Source: Sipunculus nudus
Lineage: Eukaryota > Annelida > Sipuncula > Golfingiida > Sipunculidae
Length of the DNA stretch: 64,000 nt
Assembly (NCBI GenBank): GCA_026874595.1
Contig: CM049318.1
Coordinates: 6,651,741 to 6,715,740 of the forward strand
Direction: 5' to 3'
Shown here piece by piece: positions 25,442 through 38,100 of this stretch (positions within the stretch are counted from its first letter, which is position 1; each line of letters starts with the position of its first letter). Below the pieces are notes generated by a model, which was given only the letters and a program-made list of their open reading frames with translations, had not been told where the DNA came from and did no database searches. The translations under genes were made by a program, and so were the position numbers.

Positions 25442-26889
25442 TTAAATGTCATGGGATGGTTATAATCAGGCCAGTGAATGTTTGTTACATACAGACTCTT
25501 GACTGTCAACACCATCAGTACAGACATTCTGCTAGTCCAATATGTGTTCTCTCATTTCCCAACATGCCCATTAAATATTACGTTTCTTTAGTGAGGCTCA
25601 TGCCATGGCTTATACCATAAGTATGTTCCCTTCTTTTTTTCTTGCTTTCATCCTGTTGTTACAGAGGCTTTATAAAGCAAGCTCATCTGTGGACCTATGG
25701 TCACGGTTGAAGGCAAAGGTCTTTTATAGATGCAGAGTTTTTGATTAAAGAAAAAGCATGTTTTCATTTTAGAGAGAGGGAAAATAATTCTTACTTAGTT
25801 AAGATAATGTGTCAAAATGGTTTTCACTGTCAAAGCTGTAATGAATTTGAATGTTTTTCATAGAAAAATGTATTTCATACATATGTGATGGGTAAAACTA
25901 CATCTCTTTCTCACTGTTGCCTCAGATACCTCTGAGTAACGTAATTAAATAAGATGGTGGTTTTGATTTGATGTGCCTTTTCCAGTCAGCCACAACTGAG
26001 TGATGATATATATCAAAGGAGAGATCTTGCAGCATCTGAGCAGACTCTGTCAGCCCTTGTAACTGCTGCTACATCCCTGGGAAAACTGCATTACATGCTC
26101 TGCACGTGCCCAGTGGTTGTAAATTCTAATCGCTGGCTCTCGGGGCATCGGTAGAGCGTTCCAAAGAGCAGCAGGAGGAAGTTTAACTGATAAAAATACT
26201 GATGGATTCTCTACCCCATGAGTCACTGTCATTAATAAAAGTAATGCAGGGCCTGACCGATAAAGGATTCTTCTTGTGGCAGAGCTGTCAACATGCTGCG
26301 TGGTCAGCAATATTGATTTATACATCAACTGTGTTAAATATTGATCATGTACCTTGACCCTTGTCCTTACAAAAGCAGGTCCCAGGAGAGAATGAGAGAA
26401 AGCTAAAAAAGGCTATTTCTATAGAGGAAATAACCTTTCCAAATATATGGTCCTTAAAATTAATTTAAATTAACACAATACAGATGACAAGATGGAATCT
26501 TGAATTCTTCTGTAAGGAGATTTGATGATTTCTTAAGTCATCAAAAACAACGCTTGTTTCATTACTCCCACTGCCATTTATCTTAAAGCCGTTAAATCAT
26601 CCTCAATTTTACCATCCAAACATGCAGAATAAATATCCAAGTTGCATGAAAATTGAAATTTGCAAATCAAGAGCAAGTCACATATTCAGACTTTTTCATT
26701 CAAACTGCAGGCACCTCATGAGTGAACTAAAATTGTCTTGTTTAATGATAACCATCATAGATCTCTAATTTGTTTATAAAAGGAGAAATAAAAGCACTAA
26801 ATATAGTCACAATTCAAGATGAAACCATTGACTAAAGTCTGAGGCATTGCATTTTCTACAAGTTTTAAAATTTCATGATGTTTGTATTC
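22397..26889. other. No gene recognised
   Basis: AT-rich sequence containing an (AT)n tract at 25389-25436. Short open frames overlap on both strands and show no domain. Confidence 0.4.
25389..25436 (+). repeat. (AT)n microsatellite
   Basis: An uninterrupted AT dinucleotide run of about 48 bp. Confidence 0.95.
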
Positions 26890-27643
26890 TGGCCTGTTTT
26901 TACAATGGCTGACTCTTTTCTGGTCACTTGTTATAGTTATTCAGGCCTGTCCTTTGCCATTGGCTGACTCTCTTCTGGTCATTTTCTATAGTTATTCAGG
27001 CCTGTCCTTTGCCATTGGCTGACTCTCTTCTGGTCATTTTCTGTAGTTCTTCAGGCCTGTCCTTCATTATTGGCTGACTCTTTTCTGGTCACTTCCTATA
27101 GTCATTTAAGGCCTATCCTTTTCCATTGGCTGACTCTCTTCTGGTCACTTGCTATAGTTTTTCAGGCCTGTCCTTTTCCATTGGCTGACTCTCTTCTGGT
27201 CATTTTCAATAGTTATTCAGGCCTGTCCTTTTCCATTGGCTGACTCTCTTCTGGTCTTTTCAATAGTAATTAAGGCCTGTCCTTTTTCTTTGGCTGACTC
27301 CCTTCTGGTCATTTTCAATAGTCATTCAGGCCTGTCCTTTTCCATCACCTGACTCCCTTCTGGTCATTTTCAATAGTTATTCAGGCCTGTCCTTTGCCAT
27401 TGGCTGACTCTCTTCTGGTCACTTGCTATAGTTTTTCAGGCCTGTCCTTTTCCATCAGCTGACTCTCTTCTGGTCATTTTCAATAGTTATTCAGGCCTGT
27501 CCTTTGCCATTGGCTGACTCTCTTCTGGTCATTTTCTAAAGTTATTCAGGCCTGTCCTTTGCCATTGGCTGACTCTCTTCTGGTCATTTTCTAAAGTTAT
27601 TCAGGCCTGTCCTTTGCCATTGGCTGACTTTCTTCTGGTCATT
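26890..27643 (+). repeat. 55-bp minisatellite, 13-14 units
   Basis: The unit reads TATTCAGGCCTGTCCTTTGC, CATTGGCTGACTCTCTTCTG, GTCATTTTCTATAGT. Units differ by substitutions and 1-3 base indels; the last three are most alike, suggesting recent expansion at that edge. No frame persists. Confidence 0.94.
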
Positions 27644-30600
27644 AAGGGTATGTATTCTGGTAACACTTGTGCTGTGGACTGCATTTTCCTGGTCACTTGA
27701 TTCTGTACTTTGGCCTGCCCTGTGCTGTCAGCCTGTCATTTTCAGCCTGTCCAGTGCAGTCAACTGATTTTCTCCCAGTTACCAGATGTTGGTAATTTTG
27801 TCAGCCTTGTGCTGTAGGATGGCTTTCTCCAGGTCACTTAAACATTATATTCTGATCTGTCCTGTGCTTTCAGCTGACTTTCCATTAATACTCAATACCT
27901 CAAAGATAATGAAGTAATACGATAATGCTTGGCCTCATAGACTGTCTAGACATTACCTAGAGACAGACTACCTACCATTACTGGGAGCTTTGTCTATGAT
28001 ATATGTTTGATTTGTTAAATGGTAACGTCCATTGCTTCTTCCACTGGTCTAGGTTTGGCACATTAGTTTCCACCAGTAAATGGAATAAAATTTTCTCTTG
28101 CCAGAACAGTACATTAGTATCCAGTCCAGAGGTCTGTCTTTACTTTCTTATGTTCAAGAGGATTGCCTACTGGCATGAATTTTAACAGCTGCCTTAACAA
28201 ATGATCATTGTGGTCATGTTTATCAATAGCGTTTGCAGTTGAGAATTTTTGTTAACAAATTCTTCCTGTCAACAACAAGTGGACTTTGTTCTGAAAGTGT
28301 TGATCTCTGCCAGGTCTTTCTTTGTGGTCAAGTTACTAGAGACCACATAATCATTGCATCATCCATTGGACACTGAGTATCCTTGTGTAATACAGTTTTA
28401 TCTGTTTAATGTTTAATACTTCTTTTAAACGTATCTGGCACCCACTGTGACATGCATGTTACCTGTAGGAAACATTCAGATTATATTCACTGCATACAAG
28501 CAAGAGACTGCATGCATATTCATATTCAGGTCGGCATACATTACCAAAAGCAACAATCAAATATCAATTTCAGCCAGTGATACTAATGACCATACATACT
28601 TTAAAACTAAGTTTAACAATGCTAGCAGTGAATTTTTGTAAAACTTTCTTCCCTTTTAAAAAAAAAATCTAGAATATCCACAGGCCACTCAGACATGGAT
28701 TTCAGTGGATATTTGCTGAGTTTTTCCATGCCATCTTCATGGAAGCCAAAGAAAGTCAGTAATTCCAGTCAAGCAGACACTGTTTACGTATTCTTCTTGC
28801 AGACAGCAAGTAAACATCTTCTGGCTCCAGCCTGGTCTCTGGCTTGCTGAGTGTCACCAGCAATACATTTTTATTTCCCTCGTTAATAGGTTATGAGTGT
28901 ATCTCAGGCTGTGTGTCACCCACAGGGATCCTTTATATTAAAAAATCAAAGTTCATGCCTCAGAATTTCTAAGAGTATAGATGTCTTCCATTTCTGGAAA
29001 GTTACTGCCATGTTCTGCATGTATAATTCTGCTTAGCAGGAATTGATACCCAATGCCTAGGGGCAGCTAGGCTGTGTGAAGAAGCATCCATATTGAAAAT
29101 CATCAAAAGCACAAATATCAATTATCACAAAAATGTTGACATTTCCAAAACAAGAGGGTCTGTCAAATTGGCTGCAGTGAGGTACGACCTCATAATGGCT
29201 ATCAGATATTACAGTTTCAGAGGGAACTATTCAGATTTCATCTTGTCACATGAGTACTGTGCTGAATATTCAGTTTTTAAATCTTCAATACACAAAAACT
29301 TAAATGGTCTAATGTCCAGAATACAGTCAGGAGGATGCACATTTATGTAACCCCTGTTGTACTATAGATGGTATTGCTGGTGTAGATACTTTGTGTGGGA
29401 TCTGTGATCAAAGGAACATAAGTTAGAAGTGACGGCTAAAATATGTTTAAGTAACACATCTGTTTTAATTAAGTCTGTATTAAAAGCACATGTATACAAT
29501 TTTCATTCATCTGAAGGGCCCAGGAAATATTCCCCACTCTTCCCAGTTTCAGGTCCAGAGGCTGCAAACAAAAAAAAAACTTAATTCCATAGTCACCTCA
29601 ATATAACTTGTATGATTATGTTTACATTAAAAAAAACAAAACTCAGTAAAGAATAACTAAGAAAGATTTTAGGTAATTGTGTGTGAATCATTGTGCATTA
29701 TAGGCTGAAAGTCTCAGTTTATAACTGAAATGAAAAATAGTCACTGGCACTACTGGAATTATTAGTAGAGGATGTTTGTATAGGCTTGGTGTGTTTTTTC
29801 TCTTGTGGAACATTTACGACCTCGGGAGGGGTACTCCTCAGTTTTGACATGTTTTCATGGTGCTGGTACAGTGCTCTGGAAGAATGTGATAAGACAGACC
29901 TGCCAGTGTCAGTGGCTGTGTTTCTAAAGGGTTACCTTATTCACTCATGGATTTATCCCATTTACTCTCGAGGTCTGGACTTGTTTACTTAAGAACTCTT
30001 CCCCTTGTATTCAAAAAGGAACTCCCAGTAAAAAGCATGCTATGTATCATTTGATGGATTAATTTCCTACTAAATAACTGCAATCTACAGTTTCATGCAC
30101 CTCAGAACCTCCCAGGTCTGGAGGTAGAGGGGTATTATTATTGGTATAATGGATGTCTCAATATCATATTCTATAAAGTGTCACAAATCGCATGATTTCT
30201 GGATTGAATAAATTGAAAATATTCATATTTTCTGTAGGTATTAGAAAACTGAATTTTGCATAATTTAAGATTTATACTGTTCAGGACTTAAGTATATTAA
30301 AAAGAATTGATTTTGTCTGTTAAATCTTAGGTATTGTAGCACTTAACTGTGCGATTAGAAAAAAAATAGTAAATTCCACATATTCTGTCGCCTCTTAATG
30401 TTATAAAGTATTTTCTCCAATAATGTAAGTCAGATGAAGGTCCATAATTCCAAAATTTGTCTTTTATAGTTTTAAGTATTAAATAAATATGATTTTGAAA
30501 TATTTGGATTTTTATAATATAACTTGTTTAAATTTAAAATTTTCTCCGTAAATGCTAATTTGATTCCTGATTTATGTAGGTTAATTCTCTCAGTATCATT

Positions 30601-33600
30601 GAAATTATAAAAAAATTTAATTAAAAAAAACTTGTTTTATACATTAGTTTCTTATCTGCATACACATACAGTAGCTAAATACTCCAAGTATCAACAGTAC
30701 ATGCAGCCAGACCCTGACTTTATTTTCATTGAATCAAAACCTGTGTTGGCCTTCTCATCTCCCTGCACAGCCAGGTAAACACTATTACATCATTATACCT
30801 GTCTACTATGATTGATGGGGGATTGAGAAGTTCCCAGTTTATTACTGCGGTTCACCAGCCATGCATGAGGTCTGCATTTACAAGATCTTTATGATAATAA
30901 TTGGACCAGTCGATGGAACTTGGTTAACTTTGTCATATACTTGTTGTATATTGATTTCATATTCCACCTGTCACGGTTCAGATATTCCAGGTTTAATATC
31001 TGACCAAGGTTATTTATAACTGTAAAGGTATAAGGATTATGTCTTCAGGTGTTAAAATGGCCTGCAGCTGCAGGTTTTCATGAATATTATCATGAAATGC
31101 CTTCAATGATTCACTCAGTGGTAATCACTTCCATGGCTTCACCTCAATAAATAAATGTTGATACACCTCAAGAAACCGCACAGTGTTAAATATGGTGTAT
31201 AGAATTGGCGTAATCAGTAACAGCACCAATAATGGGTTATTATAACTCTAGAAATGGTATGGGAAGTGCGTATTATTATAAACTTCTGAGAAAGCACATA
31301 CACCTGGGCTGTAGCATAGGGACCACCTGTGGTCCTTTATTTAAGGAGCAGTCATCTGTTATAAACATTGTAACAACTGCTAACACCAATTTAATACGGT
31401 TTACTCGAATAACTAAATGAGAAGTGATGGTTATTATAAACTTCTGTAACATTACTTAGACCCAAGGCAGTAGGAAAGGAACAATATGTGCCAATATATT
31501 TATGGAAATTAATGTAACATTTTAGTATTTTTATCATTTGCTGATCTTAGATGGGTCATGGAACTACATGAGCAATGTTCAGTCATATGTATGTCCAACT
31601 TTTGTGTTGCCCTGATGGCTCAGCAGCATTTTTATTGATTTTTGTGAAGCTTCCTTTGGATATTTACCAATAAAATATCTCCAAATCTGCACATGTTTAA
31701 TGAGGTCAGAGGTCACCAGACTTATTTATGGTGTCACTGTGGTAACTTGCCAGGAATTAGATGGGTTTGGTTTATCTCTATGAATATTGGCGAATAAATT
31801 TTATTACCCGAGTTCAGTTATTGCTTAAATCTGCACATATTTATTAAGATCAGAGATCACTTGACTCATGCAGTGCTTTTGTTGACATTGTTATGCTGGC
31901 TTCATTATCACTCAGTCTTCAATATCTTGTAGTCAACATGGATGATCCCAAGTTAGCTAGCTGTATTCATTGATGGAATCTGATACATTAAAAGATACAA
32001 AGTGATCTCACAGGCAATGTTACAGATGAGTCTTGCAGTTCTGAGGAAGATCAGCTGTGTTACCCTTCTCGTTAATTACCATGGCAGTCCAGGTGTGGTC
32101 TTAACATGCTAGTGTCATGTAGTCATAAGGTAAACCATGTGCACTGGACATTCAAAATACAGAATTAGCAGGGGTTGGGTTTACCTACATATTTAAGTGG
32201 TCCAGCACTGGACACAGCTGTATGTTTAGCTGATTTTGTTTGCTCTGGATACAAGCCCAGTGGATGTTAAGTAATTTAAAGTCAAAACAAGCCACTTATT
32301 TTATCATGTATGATGTTTACCCCACATATGGTTAAATACAGATTAGTACCACAAGGTGTATACTGCTGAAGGTTTAGTACACTAGGGTCAGATTGTTTGG
32401 CAGCCAGCTAGTACAAAATTGTTAATATATTTTGCTTGTGGTTAGGGCTGACTGTATATATCCAAGCCAATGCTATATATAAATCTCACATGCTAATAAC
32501 GGATCCTTGTCTGCAAGAAAGGGTCAGAGGAAGAAGGGCAGTAAGGTATCTTACATATTTTGGGAACTTGAGGGTATTATGAATTTTATGAATACCTACA
32601 TATATATCAGTAACTGTATATAGGTAATACACATATATAATTACTAAAATATGATATTTTGGTTTAATACAGTAAATAATCCAACCTTTTATGTAGTCAC
32701 TATTACTGTTATATTTCTTTATTTGTTAGCAAAGAACATTTTATTTTATCTCAACAATCAGCAATTTCATAAAATATTCACATGTATGCAACTTTTGGGT
32801 TTCTTATAGCTTTGTTGCAGATGCACAGATTTTTCTCAGATATTTTTTAATATTTATTTTTATATTGATATATTATAATATATATCTTCAGAGAATTATG
32901 TCTGAATCCCAGTCCCACCTTGAAATAATATAGCATGACTGAAAAAGTAGTTTTACCTTATTTATATCTGAAAACATTTGTAGACAGGTTTTCAGAAAGG
33001 CAGGCCCAAATATCAGTCTGTCCTTGAGCCATTCATGGGCTGCGGGTTTCTTAACTAGATGGCAGGAAGGAAGCTTTCACTGGGGTTAGTGTCCACTTCC
33101 TGTGTCTGTAGAATGAGCTTATTGATCTGGATAGAGGTCCCAACAGGAATAACCTGATTCACAGGGTAAACGATCGCAGTTTTATAATTACTAATTAGCA
33201 CTTGGAGTGTAGAGTATCATAGCCAAGAAGCAAGAAGGCGGACTCTTTCACATTTTAACTGGGCTTATCTTGAAAATATGTACTTGTATTGCATAAATCT
33301 TTACCTTGACTCTAGCCATCAGATGACTTCAGGGATTTTGTCTGCTTGCTGAATCAGCAGCCGGCTGGTGTGGTACCATAGTGACAAATAAGGCAGCATC
33401 AACATGAATGAACCGTCTGTGGTTCCGGTTGGTTAAACTGACAAATCAGCATGGATACACCATGACCTTGGTTGTACGTGGTGTCCGTATGCCAGTCGAT
33501 TAACATTGATTCCGAACTTGGTTGTACTCGGTTATACCAAGGATTAATTTTAGTAAAATCATCGTAAGCAGATGTTTATGCATATTTTCGGAGTGCTAGC

Positions 33601-34483
33601 ATCTTGGTAAATTTATACTACTGGTTTTAAGACAGCCATATGACATCAGCAGAATATAACTGCAAACAAGTCTACATCTGTTTCTGAAGGCTCAGTTCAC
33701 AGAGCCAGACACACCAAGCAATCCCACAGCCAGGATTAAACTCTGGGACCAGGGACCAGAGAGAATTGTATAGGTACCGAGGGGACTTGATACTGCAGGG
33801 TAAGCGGTTTGGTACAGTCCTGTCCCAGACTCCTCAGTGTACCATAAGCAGACTATCCACCCTTGTTACCTTATGTATGTTGATCATGATATAGAGGCTT
33901 AAGATGCTGAACCCGGATACATGAATACCAAACCCTTGCCATTGAATTGCTCATGTCATGCAGTGCTTGCTGGTCAGACACGCTCCAGCTCTGTAAGATT
34001 GACCTGAGCTTGAAGTACCATACTGCAAGTGTTACCATCAAAAGCAGGTCTATATTAGTGCAGCTTTGCTGTCATGTCAGCTGTGTGATACTAAACTTCA
34101 TAAAATGACATTCTGTTAAACAACAATGGACGTTACCAATGCTTTTCATCAAAAGGGGTACTGTGTACTGGTTTACACTGCCCTGCACTGAAGGACCTGT
34201 AATTACCAGCTGCTGAACGATGTTAACATATTTGTGAATCCTGAAACTGAAAGGACACCAGGTAAAGTAGATGTCAGTTATAGACACCGCAGTTCCTCAG
34301 ACACTTCTGGGCCGCAGATGGTGTTAACTTACATTGAAGCCTCTATGAGGACTCGGGAACAGTGCATCTGATGAAGAACTAACACTGGACCTGAGGTCCT
34401 TTTAACTGACACTGCACCAGCTGAAAAGACTCTTCGCTACCACCATTGCAGATGCTACTGACACTGCAGTATGTTAAAGAAGA
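27644..34483. other. No gene recognised
   Basis: About 6.8 kb of AT-rich sequence. Holds the dispersed repeat at 31610-31890. I saw no exon with convincing splice sites and conserved peptide. Confidence 0.4.
31610..31890 (+). repeat. Second copy of AGGTCAGAGGTCA dispersed repeat
   Basis: Matches 5010-5300, including CATGTTTAATGAGGTCAGAG, GTCACCAGACTTA and GGTAACTTGCCAGGAATTAGA. It consists of two tandem, diverged subunits (second near 31820-31880 with AAGATCAGAGATCAC). Boundaries are approximate. Confidence 0.5.
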
Positions 34484-34568
34484 CTAGCTACAGGTGTCAG
34501 GAACACAGTATCACCTGAAGTGACTCTAGCTACAGATGTCAGTAATTGATACTGTATCACCTGAAGTG
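34484..34568 (+). repeat. Two-copy ~41-bp tandem repeat
   Basis: CTAGCTACAGRTGTCAG followed by CAGTATCACCTGAAGTG-like sequence occurs twice, at 34484 and 34525, about 500 bp upstream of the AMPK gamma start codon. Confidence 0.6.
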
Positions 34569-35010
34569 TATATATTGTATTTGTGACTCTCACTACCATG
34601 TCACGGTGGCCTGTTGATCTTTAATGGTGGAAACATCACCACATTGACAGTGGGCTGCTTCGATCATCTTGAATTCCTCTCAGAGTACTCTTTCTAGATA
34701 TCTGCCTACAGAGACCGGAGTCAGAAATACACTTTCCAGACTCGTTTTCTAAAGAGTTATGCTCTACTGCTGTAAAGAACTAGTTTCTACCTGGTTGGTG
34801 ACAGAAAAAAAGGAGAAGACAGTTTGGTGTATTAAGCCCTCTTTGGGTTTGATTGTGCACAGTTTGTGGGGATTATAGTTGTTTTCTGTGGTTTCTCACC
34901 TTGTGATTGCCTACTTAATCTGAGCAGTGTTTGGTACAGAACAATAGCCCTGGCCAGGTGCTCTGAGTGCAGGGTCTGCTGAGCTGACCAGCTGGTCCCA
35001 GCTGCCGTTT

Positions 35011-35064
35011 TGATCAATACTTGTTTTGATTGAGTTGAGTTCTGTGAAGAGTTGTGCTGCACCG
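35011..35064 (+). other. 5' UTR end before AMPK gamma start codon
   Basis: An in-frame TGA at 35011-35013 lies 18 codons before the ATG at 35065, with no other in-frame ATG between them. This supports 35065 as the start of this isoform and shows that the frame does not continue from an upstream coding exon through this segment. The transcription start could not be located; I see no convincing TATA box. Confidence 0.55.
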
Positions 35065-35175
35065 ATGCGGAGCCGTCGAGGGAGCTACAAGGACAACATG
35101 GTGTCCACAATGCGCAAGTTCTTCCGCCGCAGGAAGTCGTCGAGTTCCAGCACTGGTGGAGGATCTCGATCACAG
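35065..35175 (+). CDS. PRKAG2: AMPK gamma exon 1 (start-codon exon)
   Basis: Thirty-seven codons run from ATG to a CAG|gtaccc donor, ending in phase 0. The peptide is strongly basic and Ser-rich. It contains RRGS (Ser7) and RRKSS (Ser25/26), which fit the R-R-x-S basophilic-kinase pattern, followed by a five-Ser run and Gly-Gly-Gly. Long gamma-2 and gamma-3 type isoforms are known for variable, Ser-rich N-terminal extensions, and this is probably a short version of one. Identification rests on the upstream in-frame stop, the coding-like GC-rich composition and the phase match to the next exon. The peptide itself is not a conserved domain. The donor (gtaccc) is weaker than those of the following exons. 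Confidence 0.78.
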
Positions 35176-38100
35176 GTACCCGATGAATGTTAATTTTGTG
35201 TGTTTGTTGATACTACAATTTCACTGCAATGTTATTGATGGAGTCATAAATTTATGTTGTTGTGTACTATTCATTGATCACTGACATGTGCACCCTAAGT
35301 CTGTCATTCCAGGTAGTGGTTCTGCAATTATATCAGTCAAATATATTGGTATATTCTATGCTTGCATGACAAAACAAATATAGCAAATTATGGAAAATCA
35401 GTTACATGTACACACAATACATACATGTGTATAAATGTGTCCATTGTTAAAACATCACATTGGATGTAGAGGCAGAGTGGTCCTAGAGGTACCACATGTG
35501 CATGTATTGATATGTGAATCCAGGGTATGCATAGGTTATGACCGTGTGCCAACTGCTTTAACAGCTAATCACCCACGTACAGTGAGAACAGGCACACTGA
35601 CATGGACATTAACATTAGGCACCTATACTGATAAACTGGCTTAAAAATAACATTCAATATAAATGAATTATCTTGACATTAACATTTTCACAAGTCGAAT
35701 GTCTATATATAAATATATTAAAAACTCAAACAGGTCAAACCGAAAAGGTCATATAAATATTACACCCCTTAACTTTATTTTCTAAATTTTCTCATAAAGA
35801 GACAGAAAGTGACTTAACTTGAACAGACTTTATAAAGCTTGAATATTCTGAAAGAAATAAGAATGAAAATACCCAGAATTTGAATCTGAGTAATCTAAAT
35901 TAAACAAATTTTAAAAGAAATGTTTTGATTATATTCCATGAACGTTTATTTAAAGATCATGATGCAGGTTTCAGGCTGGCATAAGAATCAAATCAAATTT
36001 TAAAAAAAGTACAATTGTAAAGTTGAGTAAAAGTCATTGAGCAGTTATTATTGACTGTTGCATACAGAGTGCTTATGAGATTAAAGTATGGAAGACTGGG
36101 TTATTCATGAAACTGTTTCTTATTAAATAACATGCAGGATTTATGGATTTGAAAGACTTGATGTTGTTGCGTGGGTGTCCTGTTTTGTACTATGATCGCA
36201 GTCTCTCATTGATCTGATGCAAGTTGTGCCTTGACTGTGTGGATAAATCCATACTGTTCTGCTACAATTGAGGCATGTAGTAGATTTTATTTGAGTGTTT
36301 GTGTTAGGTCTGGAGTGAATAGACTGTGAAGGTGGATTTGCTTACTTTTAATGTTCTAATGCCTTTTTTAGACTTCAGTAGACTTCCCTTCAATAACATT
36401 CTGTGATTAGGTTTATAGTTTGTCTAAACAGTGAAAATGGGGTTTTCCTGTGTAAAATGTTTCAGATTGAGTGCATGTAGTCATGAATATTGAGGTTTTA
36501 ATTAAATTCAAGATTTGTGTTAAACCAGTGGTTTCTATTTTATTACATAATAGGTCGTAGGTTAAAGATATCCAGGCATTTGACAAAACTCTTGATTTGG
36601 GGATTGTGAAAATACAGTTTGCTGTTTTGTATTCAAGAAAGCATTTTCTACTGTGTAATGTTAATATTTACCTGATCTTGTACCTGTGAAATGTAGGAAA
36701 CGGTCCGTCTTCACTTTATTGTAAAATGCAGTTAACAATACCCCTTTCACATAGTAAATGTAAAATGGTTTGAATTTTGAATGCAAAATCCGCATTCACA
36801 AGGCAATCTTGAGGGGTTTTAAATGGTTTTGGCCAAAATGATTTAAATCCAGCACAATCTTGTGAATGCACAATAAGGTTTGAAATGGGTTTTATCGATC
36901 TGCCTTGCACAAAATGTTCTAAAAACCATTTTGTGTATGAAAGGGGTAATTGTTCATCTCTGTGTTCCATCAATTAGCTGTTGACTAGGAGTAATGTGGA
37001 GAATGTGGTTATATATTAATTGTGTGCAATCATTATCAAAGCTCTGAATAGGAACAGGTAAAAAGCAGGATGAACTGACTCCATGAATAAACAAGAGCTC
37101 TGGTGTTGTCATGGAAACCAGCTGCTACCTGTGCTTTGGCATCTGGTGTTACTGCTGAAGTGGTTTCTGTATACACAAATCCTTCACACTGGATCTTTCT
37201 GTTCACCTTGACTTGCAAGTTACAAGTTTTGTCTAGCTATTTCCTTTAGTGTGCCATGTGAACTCCACCCTCCCACTACCCATGTTTCTGTGATGTCAAG
37301 TCTTCCTTTTGGGTCACTGTCAATGTTTCTACCACGTCAAGTCCTGCCTGACACTGTCAATGTTTCTACCACGTCAAGTCCTGCCTGACACTGTCAATGT
37401 TTCTACCACGTCAAGTCCTGCCTGACACTGTCAATGTTTCTACCATGTCAAGTCCTCCTTGACACTGTCAATGTTTCTACCATGTCAAATGCTCCCTGAC
37501 ACTGTCAGTGTTTCTACCACGTCAAGTCCTACCTGACATGGTCAGTGTTTCTACCATGTCAAGTCCTCCCTGACACTCAATGTTTCTAGCATGTCAAGTC
37601 CTCCCTGACACTTTCAGTGTTTGTATCATGAAATCATTCTTGGCACACCCCCTGCTTTCACACATTTTATCATTTTTGCTTCAGATTAAAGCAAATGTTC
37701 TTTCCTATTTATAGACAGCTAACCAAATTTCCTAACGTAGAATTAATTTCTTAATGTAAATAATTTCAATTCCAAACACAACCATGTAAATGCCATTTAA
37801 TCTGGTTCAGACAAATGATGTGGGTATTTTGTTTAATGTATTCTGTGGGCAGTGGAGGGAGTGTCCTGATGTTCTAGTTGACACAGTGCCATCGGGTTCC
37901 TGTATTGTTGCCCAGTGTGGCTTGAAGACACCCAAAACAAGGTTAACCAGCTGGCAGTAGTCAAAGGGGAGTAAATACCACATGATCAGGAGGATCCTAG
38001 TGCAGAAAGGTGAAGGACATGAGGAGCTGGCAGAAGCTCAGCCAGCAAACCCACGTGAGCTCTCCAGGTGTCTGTCTAAATAACTCAGTGATGGTCATGC

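Noticed and set aside
34832-35173. 113-codon minus-strand frame opposite AMPK gamma exon 1
   Set aside because: Antisense shadow of the GC-richer first exon and its UTR; no domain.
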